Shown in pieces: positions 1-8,450 of a stretch of DNA of 32,954 nucleotides. This DNA comes from an uncultured Flavobacteriales bacterium (GTDB taxonomy: Bacteria; Bacteroidota; Bacteroidia; Flavobacteriales; Flavobacteriaceae), in contig CAJXYJ010000014.1 in assembly GCA_913063255.1 (NCBI GenBank), positions 1 to 32,954 on the forward strand. The letters are read 5' to 3'. The notes under the pieces were generated by a model. The model made no database searches. It was given only the letters and a program-made list of their open reading frames with translations, and was not told the DNA's origin. The translations under genes and the position numbers were made by a program. Within the stretch, counting starts at the first letter, position 1. Every line of letters begins with the position of its first letter.

Positions 1-1362
1 ACCATACAAGTTACCCTTCGAATATTTACTATTCTAATGTTTTGTGTATTATTCTCTCACTTTCTGTTAAAAGAAATTTGGTTTAGTACTGCTGGGATAG
101 GATTAATTATCATACTTCTGGTTGTATTTTTAATTCGCTATGTTAACAATACCAACTATTCCTTGGTTAAATTCTTGGAGGCCTTAAAGAATGAAGATTA
201 TTCTGTTTATTTTTCACCAAGCAATAAAGGAGATTCTTTTGTAAAAGTATACGATGACTTTAACCTGATTATCAAAATATTTAAACGCAATAAGATTGAA
301 AAGGAGGCACAGTTTAAATACTTTCAGTACATTTTAGAGCATGTTAATTTAGGAATCATTTCTATAAATAAGAAGGATTTATTCGACACCACTTCAAGTG
401 AAGAAATCTTGTTTTTGAATAAGGCTGCCTGTGAGATTCTTCAGCAACCTCAGCATAAATATTGGCATCGTTTGGCAAATAATACTCCTTGGCTTGTAGA
501 TGAAATTAAAACAATTGCTGAAGGAGGGAAGACCCTAGTCGATTTTGGAGATGAGTCTGAGAGAAAACAACTGTCTCTAGAAGTTATTGAAATACAATTA
601 CTAAACATCCCTTATTTAATCATTACCTTTCAGGATATACGTTCCGAAATTGAACAAAAAGAAATAGAAGCCTGGCATAATGTAATTCGGATTCTAGCTC
701 ATGAAATGCTGAATTCATTTACTCCAGTAAGTTCTTTGGCTTCTACTATGAAAGCACTAACCGAAGATGAAAAAGGGGAATTGGTTACTAATGACCAATT
801 GGACAATGAAGATATTCAAGATATCAACATGGCTGCTTCTATTATTAAAAAACGATCTGAAGGACTCCTTGAATTTGTAAAAGATTATAGAACGATTTCT
901 AATGTTCCAATTCCTAAGAAGCAAAAAGTCATTGTAAAGCAGTTTTTAATGAATATAGAGTTGCTGATGAAACCTGCTTTGGAAAAAGCAAATGTTGAAT
1001 TAAATATTTTGCCAATTCCTACCAATGCTGCAATTGAGATAGACCCAAAATTAATAGAACAAGTACTCATCAATCTAATCAACAATAGCATACACGCATT
1101 GCAGGGTAGGGAAGTGCCATTAATTACTTTAAATTATAAGTTGGTAAATGATAAAAAAGTGATCCAACTTACCGATAACGGAATGGGAATTGAAGAAAAG
1201 ATTATGAGCCAAGTATTTATTCCTTTTTATACTACAAAAAAGAATGGATCGGGAATAGGTTTAAGCCTTTCTAAGAACATTTTAAAGAAACATGGTGGTA
1301 ATTTATTGGTCAGCTCAGAAGTTGGTAAATACACCTCTTTTTCATTGATATTTAAAAATTAA
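1..1362 (+). CDS. Sensor histidine kinase, NtrY-like (5' end truncated by window edge)
   Basis: H-box 'RILAHEMLNSFTPVSSLAS', N-box 'QVLINLINNSIHAL', G-boxes 'DNGMGIEEK' and 'GSGIGLSLSKNILKKHGG'; N-terminal TM segment. Bases 1-36 stay open in frame (TIQVTLRIFTIL before the first Met), so the true start is probably upstream. Confidence 0.9.
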   Translation, partial: TIQVTLRIFTILMFCVLFSHFLLKEIWFSTAGIGLIIILLVVFLIRYVNNTNYSLVKFLEALKNEDYSVYFSPSNKGDSFVKVYDDFNLIIKIFKRNKIEKEAQFKYFQYILEHVNLGIISINKKDLFDTTSSEEILFLNKAACEILQQPQHKYWHRLANNTPWLVDEIKTIAEGGKTLVDFGDESERKQLSLEVIEIQLLNIPYLIITFQDIRSEIEQKEIEAWHNVIRILAHEMLNSFTPVSSLASTMKALTEDEKGELVTNDQLDNEDIQDINMAASIIKKRSEGLLEFVKDYRTISNVPIPKKQKVIVKQFLMNIELLMKPALEKANVELNILPIPTNAAIEIDPKLIEQVLINLINNSIHALQGREVPLITLNYKLVNDKKVIQLTDNGMGIEEKIMSQVFIPFYTTKKNGSGIGLSLSKNILKKHGGNLLVSSEVGKYTSFSLIFKN

Positions 1363-1770
1363 ACGCATCACTTCATTATTACTTGGTTCATGCATATATT
1401 TATGGATTAGTTGGAAACCATATTTGTCGTAAAAAGCTCTTCCTATTACATTCTTTTCAAAAACTTCTACCTCCAATTCTTCATGGAATCCTTTTATAAA
1501 GTTCACTAATTGTGATCCTATTCCTTTGGAATGGTGGTTTGGCAAAACAAATAATCCTCCAATTTCATTTCCAATCATACTGATAAAACCAACGATAATA
1601 TTGTCTTCTTCATAAACCCAAGTTTCTGAACCGGGAATATACATAGTACGCATCGCGTTGTTTACCATCTCCACAAAAGATGCATCTAAAAAAGGGTGGG
1701 CTAGGGTAGAAGATTGCATCCAAATATTCATAATAGTGTCTAAATCTTCCGGGGTATGCTTACGTATCAT
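1342..1770 (-). CDS. GNAT family N-acetyltransferase
   Basis: GNAT fold motifs 'GGLFVLPNHHSKGIGSQLVNFIK' and 'NVIGRAFYDKYGFQ'. Confidence 0.85.
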   Translation of the reverse strand: MIRKHTPEDLDTIMNIWMQSSTLAHPFLDASFVEMVNNAMRTMYIPGSETWVYEEDNIIVGFISMIGNEIGGLFVLPNHHSKGIGSQLVNFIKGFHEELEVEVFEKNVIGRAFYDKYGFQLIHKYMHEPSNNEVMRLIFKYQ

Positions 1771-1800
1771 TATTTTAATTTAAGGAACGAAAGATACTAA

Positions 1801-1830
1801 AAAAGCGCAAGTCATTTGACTTGCGCTTTT
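1801..1830 (-). terminator. Rho-independent-type hairpin downstream of yceI-family gene
   Basis: Near-perfect palindrome AAAAGCGCAAGTCA-TT-TGACTTGCGCTTTT just downstream of the minus-strand CDS ending at 1867. Confidence 0.8.
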
Positions 1831-1866
1831 ACACTAATTTTATTTTTTATAAATATAGCCTTCTTT

Positions 1867-2445
1867 TTAAAAATCTAATTCCACATTTAAATCAAATTCA
1901 TCATAAATAGCTTTATCCTTTAAGTCATCAAAGAAGCTAGTAGATCCATATTTTATATCGTATTGTGCTCTATCAATTTTTAAAGAAGCACTTGCTTTTT
2001 TTCCATATACAGAAAAATCGAAAGTTATCGGATTTGTTTTTCCTTTAATGGTAAGGTCTCCTGTTACTTTATAGGAGTTTTTACCAGTAGATTTTACTTT
2101 CTTAATCACTAAAGTAGAAGTAGGGTTACTTTCAACACCAAAGAAATCGTCAGACTTTAAATGTCCTTCTAATTTCCCCTTGTATTCTCCTTCCATATCC
2201 GTACATACAATAGAAGTCATATCTATAACAAATTCTCCACCTGTTAAAGTTTCTTCGTTAAAAGTAAGAAACCCAGATTTTAATTCTATAGTTCCTTCAT
2301 GAGAACCTGTAACCTTATATGCTTTCCAGTTCACTTTACTGCTTTCTACTTTTACCTCTTTTATAATTTCATTTATTCCAGTAAAAGAAAATGTTACCAA
2401 GGCAACGATTGCGATAATTGCTAAATTTTTTAAATTGTTTTTCAT
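1867..2445 (-). CDS. YceI family protein (lipocalin-like, exported)
   Basis: N-terminal signal/TM; YceI pattern 'VNWKAYKVTGSHEGTIELKSGFLTF...GGEFVIDMTSI...HLKSDDFFGVE...GDLTIKGKTNPITF'. Confidence 0.9.
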   Translation of the reverse strand: MKNNLKNLAIIAIVALVTFSFTGINEIIKEVKVESSKVNWKAYKVTGSHEGTIELKSGFLTFNEETLTGGEFVIDMTSIVCTDMEGEYKGKLEGHLKSDDFFGVESNPTSTLVIKKVKSTGKNSYKVTGDLTIKGKTNPITFDFSVYGKKASASLKIDRAQYDIKYGSTSFFDDLKDKAIYDEFDLNVELDF

Positions 2446-2564
2446 ATTGTTATTTTATTATTAATAAATTTTTATTGTGTTCATTATTCTGATGCAAATA
2501 TCAGCAGCATTTATCAATAATAAAATAAGGTAGATTATAAAATAATGTTAATCTATATTAATAT

Positions 2565-3149
2565 TTATGATTCAAGAAGAAGCTGACTTTTAATTTTACT
2601 TAAAAATTCTTTAGTAATTCCTAGATAAGAGGCAATCATATATTGAGGAACTCGCTGCTCGATAGTAGGGTAATACTCTTTAAAATATAGGTATTGCTCT
2701 TTAGCGCTAAGGCTAAACCCTCTTACGATTCTTTTTTGGGAAGAGATCAAAGCTTTTTCTAACATTTTCCGAAACAAGCGATCTAATTTTGGAATTTTTT
2801 CTATTAAGTCTTCTTGATCTTGATAAGAAAATTGAATAAATTCTGTATTCTCTATACATTGTATGTTATAATCTGCTGGAGTTTGTGAAATAAAACTTCC
2901 TATATCCGATACCCACCAATCTTCAATAGCAAATAAAACTATATGTTCTTGCCCTTTATCATCCACATAAAAAGTTTTGGTACAACCAGAGACTAGAAAA
3001 CTACTTTTTTCGCATACATCGCCCTGCTGCAATACATATTGTCCCTTTAAATATTTTCTATGTCTTAGTTTAGAAACAAAAAAAGCCTCTTCTTCTTTGG
3101 TTAAAGTGATGTGTTTAGCAATATATTCTAATAGGGGTTTGGTGTTCAT
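2565..3149 (-). CDS. Crp/Fnr family transcriptional regulator
   Basis: Cyclic-nucleotide-binding fold 'LKGQYVLQQGDVCEKSSFLVSGCTKTFYVDDKGQEHIVLFAIEDWW' and C-terminal HTH 'MIASYLGITKEFLSKI'. Confidence 0.88.
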   Translation of the reverse strand: MNTKPLLEYIAKHITLTKEEEAFFVSKLRHRKYLKGQYVLQQGDVCEKSSFLVSGCTKTFYVDDKGQEHIVLFAIEDWWVSDIGSFISQTPADYNIQCIENTEFIQFSYQDQEDLIEKIPKLDRLFRKMLEKALISSQKRIVRGFSLSAKEQYLYFKEYYPTIEQRVPQYMIASYLGITKEFLSKIKSQLLLES

Positions 3150-3258
3150 TCTTATACTTTGCTTATACAGTTAGTGATTAGGTCTTGGTATAAGATGTAA
3201 ATTTAAAAATAATAAAAATGGTATAATATTTTTAATCAGATTAATAAAAAATAATCAA

Positions 3259-3807
3259 TTAATTCCAATCCCAAACTAAAACATTCCATACCTCAGCAGC
3301 ATCTTTATAGGTGTAAACAATAGTAAACCCCACTTTTTGATGTGCTTTCATAGAAGGAAAATTACTTGTGGATACTTCGGTGATACATAATTCAAAGGCT
3401 GGAGCATAACTTTCTTTATGCTTTGCATATAATTCTTTAAATAGCCCCTTTCCTCTATAGGACTCTTTAACACACACCTGCCCCATGACATAAAAGGGAT
3501 ATTCACTTAATTTCTTTTTTTTATAAATTATATGCTCAAAAGAATTAAACATAGGTATTAATACCGGTATCAGCTCCTTAAACTCTTTAAGCATTACTAA
3601 TGCATAACCTATAACTTTTCCGTTTTCTACAGCGATTACTTGCTGTGCTTTTTGATTCATTTGGATCAATAAATCTAAACTATGCCTAACCGTTACAAAC
3701 CCTTTTATTTGTTGGTTTTCTATTGTAACATTTTCGAAATGGTTTTTATGTTGAAGTTCTAATATTTGCGAAAGTTCTTCTTTGGTTTCTACTAATTTTA
3801 GGATCAT
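3259..3807 (-). CDS. GNAT family N-acetyltransferase
   Basis: 'GQVCVKESYRGKGLFKELYAKHKE' acetyl-CoA binding motif; 'SMKAHQKVGF'. Confidence 0.82.
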   Translation of the reverse strand: MILKLVETKEELSQILELQHKNHFENVTIENQQIKGFVTVRHSLDLLIQMNQKAQQVIAVENGKVIGYALVMLKEFKELIPVLIPMFNSFEHIIYKKKKLSEYPFYVMGQVCVKESYRGKGLFKELYAKHKESYAPAFELCITEVSTSNFPSMKAHQKVGFTIVYTYKDAAEVWNVLVWDWN

Positions 3808-3846
3808 TTATTTTAAATTAAAATATAATTAGTGACTATAATTACC

Positions 3847-4806
3847 TTAGTGAAATTTAATTATTTCATCCTTTTTGCCTATTCCCCAGACAATACCGTT
3901 TGCCACTTTTAACCTATGAATATCATTAAATTTTTCATCAATCAAATTCCAAGATATTCCATTATCATTCGATTCAAATATATTCCCCTCTTCTTTATCA
4001 TTATCTCCAGCAACAATTAATTTATGATCATTTACACGAACAATACTTCTCAACCTATTTGGGGTGATTTTTTCTTTAGAAAAAGTACTTCCATTTTTGC
4101 GTATTATAAATCCATTAAAACTCGACATAATTAGCTGCTCCCCTTTATGTATAAAATCTCTTATTTGTCCCACTTGTTTGGTGGTGTCTTTATAAACAGT
4201 TTGCCAATTTTTTTTGTCAATATTTTTTAAAACTACGTTATTTCCTGAAGCCCATAATTCGTTATCGACATATTCTAAATTTAAAATCATTTCTGAGAGG
4301 GTATTAATCTTCTTCCATGAAATGCCAGAATTTTTAGTTTGATATATTTCCGTTTCAAAAACCCCTTGAACTCTATTAATTACAGATATAAAACCAACTT
4401 CCTTATTTAAAAATTTCATTCCATACACAGGAGCTGTATCTGGAATGGAATCTATTAAAATTTCTGCCCAAGTATTTCCGCCGTCATTTGTTTTAAGAAT
4501 CCTATTGGTATTGCCACAGATAAACCCAACTTTAGGGGTTGGAAACGCTACTTGTTCAAAGTAAATAGAATCGGTTTTAAATACTTCTTTCCAGGTAAGT
4601 CCTAGGTCTTCAGATTTTACAATTAAGCCAGTGCCATAACTATAGGCGATGATATTGTTTTTATCGATAGGCAAAATATCATGGAAATTTTCACTAAAAC
4701 CCATAGTTAATATTTCCCATTTTGGTTCGGGTTTAGTACAAGAAAAGAGTATTAGACCCGTAAATAATATAAAGGTGAAAAGGCGTTTTAGTTGAAAAAG
4801 CTTCAT
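3847..4806 (-). CDS. Lipoprotein with YCF48/BNR-like beta-propeller repeats
   Basis: Lipobox-like 'LILFSCTKPEP'; repeats of the 'KTNDGGNTWAEI', 'KSEDLGLTWKEV', 'SNDNGISWNLI' type. Confidence 0.8.
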   Translation of the reverse strand: MKLFQLKRLFTFILFTGLILFSCTKPEPKWEILTMGFSENFHDILPIDKNNIIAYSYGTGLIVKSEDLGLTWKEVFKTDSIYFEQVAFPTPKVGFICGNTNRILKTNDGGNTWAEILIDSIPDTAPVYGMKFLNKEVGFISVINRVQGVFETEIYQTKNSGISWKKINTLSEMILNLEYVDNELWASGNNVVLKNIDKKNWQTVYKDTTKQVGQIRDFIHKGEQLIMSSFNGFIIRKNGSTFSKEKITPNRLRSIVRVNDHKLIVAGDNDKEEGNIFESNDNGISWNLIDEKFNDIHRLKVANGIVWGIGKKDEIIKFH

Positions 4807-4879
4807 AAAGTTTACGATTTGCCACTAAACTATATAATATAGTAGAATTTATTTCTCAATAAAATCATAAACTTTTCAT

Positions 4880-5968
4880 TTATTCATTCAATTCATCAAG
4901 ATATAAGCCTGCAATTTCCCTAGTTATTTTTGTAGGCGAATTACAATCACAATTATTTAAACCAATCACATATACATCATGTTCTGGAAGATATACCCCC
5001 ATAGATTTAAATCCAAAAATACTCCCACCATGTTCTTGACTTTTAGAGTTATTCAACTCTTTAATATGCCAACCATAACCATAATTCGTAAATTCATTAT
5101 TGTCTAGGGCATGATTAGTAAATGCCTTGTCTAAAATGGCTTTATTTACTAATGTATTATCTCTTAATGCATTTTGCCATAGCAACATATCGTCAACATT
5201 AGATAATAAAGAACCAGCTGCATAGGGTAGGGTATAGCTTATATGCATGGCATTAGTAAATCCATCTCGGTTGTGATATCCTGAAACTCTATTTTTAAAA
5301 ACTTTTCTATGACTGGCATAATAAGAAGAACTCATATTTAATTTTTTAAATATATTTTCTTCCACAAAATCCCCATAACTCATTTCGGATACGGACTCGA
5401 TGATATATCCCAAAATAATATAGCCAGAATTATTGTATTTAAATTTTTCCCCAGGTGAAAAATCCTTGGGTTCGTTTTTAAAGAAATCAATGAGTTCGAT
5501 TGGTGTTAGATCTGTTTTTGCTATACCCATTAAGCCCTTAACACTGGTATAGCTTTTAATCCCAGAAGTATGGTTTAACAAATGATGAATGGTAATGGTT
5601 TCTCCCTGAGTTGGATAATCGGGTATGTATTTTGTGATTTCATCATTCAAGTCTAATTTGCCTTGTTCTAATAACATTAGTATAGAAACCGCAGTAAATT
5701 GCTTGGTCATAGATCCTATTTCAAAAACATGCTCTGTTTTTAAAGGCGCTTCTAATTCCATATTAGCCATTCCAAAAGCTTTTTTATAAATGGCTTTTCC
5801 ATCTTTTGCAATCAAGAAAACCCCTCCAGGATCTGAAGGTATGTATTTAGTATCTAGCAAACTATCAACCTTCGATTCAAAATTCTGAGCGAGTGTTTTG
5901 GATTGAAATAGAAATAAGGTTATAGTAATTACTATTATTAGATTTTTTAAGTTTGATGTAGTTTTCAT
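4880..5968 (-). CDS. Serine hydrolase, beta-lactamase class C / penicillin-binding-protein-like
   Basis: SxxK 'SMTKQF', YxN 'YNNSGY', HxG-like 'EHGGSIFGF'; N-terminal signal peptide. Confidence 0.9.
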   Translation of the reverse strand: MKTTSNLKNLIIVITITLFLFQSKTLAQNFESKVDSLLDTKYIPSDPGGVFLIAKDGKAIYKKAFGMANMELEAPLKTEHVFEIGSMTKQFTAVSILMLLEQGKLDLNDEITKYIPDYPTQGETITIHHLLNHTSGIKSYTSVKGLMGIAKTDLTPIELIDFFKNEPKDFSPGEKFKYNNSGYIILGYIIESVSEMSYGDFVEENIFKKLNMSSSYYASHRKVFKNRVSGYHNRDGFTNAMHISYTLPYAAGSLLSNVDDMLLWQNALRDNTLVNKAILDKAFTNHALDNNEFTNYGYGWHIKELNNSKSQEHGGSIFGFKSMGVYLPEHDVYVIGLNNCDCNSPTKITREIAGLYLDELNE

Positions 5969-6096
5969 TATTTCTTTCGATTTATATTAATAAACCTAAG
6001 ACGATAATATTTGAAGGTGGGTTACATAAAATAAAATATACTTGGAATTAAAAACTATAACAGAATAACAATATGGAGTTAATTTTTAATTTGCTC

Positions 6097-6316
6097 TTAA
6101 TCTGAAATTTTAACTTTTACTATTCCTTCTGGTAATGTACAAAAGAAAGCATTTATATAGGCAGGTAATGAGGTTACCGTATAAACCAATCCACCCTGAT
6201 CTAGTATATCTTTAAATTTCAACTCTACATTAAAATCTCTTAATTGCTAAAGCTGTAATATCATCTGTTTGCTCTGAATCTCCCTCAAAACTATTCTCTT
6301 CATTATTAAAATTAAC
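6097..6316 (-). pseudogene. Decayed gene fragment(s); first part resembles the C-terminus of a PP2C/SpoIIE-family phosphatase
   Basis: Minus-strand reading VNFNNEENSFEGDSEQTDDITALAIKRF* (6316-6230), followed in a shifted frame by RDFNVELKFKDILDQGGLVYTVTSLPAYINAFFCTLPEGIVKVKISD* (to 6097). The 'EQTDDIT' motif is typical of SpoIIE/PP2C C-termini. No intact ORF. Confidence 0.5.
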
Positions 6317-6443
6317 TTAATTATTCCGTAACCCTCTGATTTGTCTACTTTATAAAACTTCTTTTTGGAAAGTACTTATTGTAACTAAAGATATTATTAT
6401 ATATTGAAATATAATTTATTAATAACATTACAGAGGGTTAAGG

Positions 6444-6776
6444 TTATAATATTAATTCTTTCCTGAATTCATAGTGTTCTGCAGTTTTATCGTATCGTAA
6501 CAAAACCTGTTTTGCATTTTCAGGGATATAAGCTCTTTGATAAGAATCCCCAGCAAATGTCTTTACCGCATCCAAAGATTCGAACTGAAGAATAAGTAAA
6601 AATTCCACTTCTTCTTTATTGCTTTGAGTTGAGATACTAACTTTTTCTAAACCCTTGACACCTTTCCTTTTTACTTCAGGAAATACCTCATTAATAAGTA
6701 GGTTTTCGTAGATAGGGGCATTTTCTAATGTTGTCCAACCTTTCCAAGTCCTAATAATTTTTGATTCTTCATTCAT
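6444..6776 (-). CDS. Antibiotic biosynthesis monooxygenase (ABM)-fold small protein
   Basis: 110 aa ABM-like pattern 'IIRTWKGWT...YENLLINEVFPEV...VEFLLILQFESLDAVKTFAGDSYQRAYIPENAKQVLLRYD'. Confidence 0.75.
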   Translation of the reverse strand: MNEESKIIRTWKGWTTLENAPIYENLLINEVFPEVKRKGVKGLEKVSISTQSNKEEVEFLLILQFESLDAVKTFAGDSYQRAYIPENAKQVLLRYDKTAEHYEFRKELIL

Positions 6777-6817
6777 TGTTTTTGTATTTGATTGTTAAAT
6801 CACTTCAATTAAATTAA

Positions 6818-8308
6818 TTAGATTTTGGTTTGGTTTAATTTTAAATGTACTTTTCTTCCCACGTTTACAATGATGTCCACAACTTCATGGATGTCTTGTG
6901 TTGAAGTTCTAAAATTCACAATGCAAGTTCGTAAACAGTATTTTTCATGAACAATAGCATTCGATAAAAATACTTCTCCTCCAGCCTGTAATTCATTTAC
7001 TATTTCTTCATTTAATTTATTTAGATAATGCTGTTGGTCATCACTTTTATTTTCATAACCTAAAGGAACATACCTAAAAGTAGTAATACTTAGATTTTGC
7101 GACACCGCTTCTAATTCGGAATGTTTATCGGCTAGTTCAAACAACAATTCTGACAAATCAATATCCTCTTGAATCATTTTCTTATATCCACTTCTTCCAA
7201 GTTGTTGCAAGGTTAACCAAACTTTTAAAGCTCTAAACCCACGAGAATTTTGAAGTCCATATTCATAATAATTTTGTGCAATATCTTCGTCATTAGTTGT
7301 AAAATTATAATATTCTGGGTGAGAACTAAAGGTATCTAATAAGTGTTGAGGATTTTTCACTAAGGTACAACCTACCTCTAACGGATTATACAACCATTTA
7401 TGAGGGTCGAGTGCAATAGAATCTGCCTCTTTAATACCTTCAAACATCTCTTTAAGTTTTGGAATAACAGCTGCAGGGACTCCATAAGCACCATCAATAT
7501 GAAACCATAATTCATAAGTTTTACAAATCGCGGATATTTCTTTAAGATCATCCACCACACCCGTACTTACATCTCCAGCGGTACCGATGACCATAATGGG
7601 TTTACAGCCATTTTCAAGATCTTTCTTAATAGTTTCTTCAAGTATAATATTATCCATTTTATTGGAGGTATCCGTGGGAATCCAACGAATTGCTTTTGAA
7701 CCCAAACCAAATAATATGGCTGCCTTTTCAACCCAAGTATGTGTAGTTTTAGAACAATAAATCGTTAGTTTTTCAGAAGTATTTGAAATCCCATCTTCTT
7801 TGATACTCTTTGGTGCTTTCGCTGTTCTTGCTGCTAAAAATGCAGTAAAGTTTGCCATATTTCCACCACTGACTAATATTCCACCGCAATCTGGAGAAAC
7901 CCCGATAAATTCTGCTAACCATTGTATGGTTTGTTTTTCAATCTCGGTAGCTATAGGGCTTAATATATGTGCACCAACATTGGGATTAACCGTAGCTGCT
8001 AGCAAATCTGCAAATGCTCCTAATGGAGCAGCAGAAGATGTGATGTATCCAAAAAACTTAGGATGCCCATTGAGTAGGGAATGGTTAAATAATAAATTTG
8101 TCGTTTTTGAAATTAATTCTTCGGCAGGCATGCCCTTTTCAGGTAAGGAAGAGTTTCCTAAAATGTTTTGTAATAGTGTTGGACTTTCATTTGGAGTAAC
8201 GGGCCTTTCATCAATAGTGGAAATAAAATCTGAAATATCATCAATTAATTGATATCCAATTTTCCGAAATTCTTCCCTGCTTAGTTCAATGGGTGTTTTT
8301 CTTTTCAT
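6818..8308 (-). CDS. Pyridoxal-dependent (group II) amino-acid decarboxylase
   Basis: PLP motifs 'WFHIDGAYGVPAAV' and 'ADSIALDPHKWLYNPLEVGC'; 'GGILVSGGNMANFTAFLAAR'. Confidence 0.92.
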   Translation of the reverse strand: MKRKTPIELSREEFRKIGYQLIDDISDFISTIDERPVTPNESPTLLQNILGNSSLPEKGMPAEELISKTTNLLFNHSLLNGHPKFFGYITSSAAPLGAFADLLAATVNPNVGAHILSPIATEIEKQTIQWLAEFIGVSPDCGGILVSGGNMANFTAFLAARTAKAPKSIKEDGISNTSEKLTIYCSKTTHTWVEKAAILFGLGSKAIRWIPTDTSNKMDNIILEETIKKDLENGCKPIMVIGTAGDVSTGVVDDLKEISAICKTYELWFHIDGAYGVPAAVIPKLKEMFEGIKEADSIALDPHKWLYNPLEVGCTLVKNPQHLLDTFSSHPEYYNFTTNDEDIAQNYYEYGLQNSRGFRALKVWLTLQQLGRSGYKKMIQEDIDLSELLFELADKHSELEAVSQNLSITTFRYVPLGYENKSDDQQHYLNKLNEEIVNELQAGGEVFLSNAIVHEKYCLRTCIVNFRTSTQDIHEVVDIIVNVGRKVHLKLNQTKI

Positions 8309-8409
8309 AAGTTTATTATATTAATAAGAAAGGTATTTTAAAATCTAGGGAGATAATATATAGGTACTAATTTATAAAAAAATAAAACAATATTGGAATG
8401 TTTTAAAAA

Positions 8410-8440
8410 TTGTATCGAAGGGCAAAAACTCCTACTTTTA
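8410..8440 (+). promoter_or_regulatory. Candidate Bacteroidota promoter (-33 TTG / -7 TACTTTTA) for the FAD/Fe-S oxidoreductase
   Basis: TTG (8410-8412), 20-nt spacer, TACTTTTA (8433-8440; consensus TAnnTTTG), ATG at 8451. Confidence 0.4.
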
Positions 8441-8450
8441 CAAAACCAGT

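Noticed and set aside
6120-6440. Possible structured RNA or riboswitch in the 5969-6443 gap
   Set aside because: Part of the gap is better explained as a decayed protein-coding fragment; no recognised riboswitch core seen.
7800-8252. 150-aa plus-strand ORF antisense to the PLP decarboxylase
   Set aside because: Fully embedded opposite a strongly supported conserved gene; no recognisable domain. Treated as a shadow ORF.
8412-8424. gtatcgaagggca exact match to the right arm of the REP-like element
   Set aside because: Only 13 nt and located within a plausible promoter spacer; not enough to call a second REP copy.
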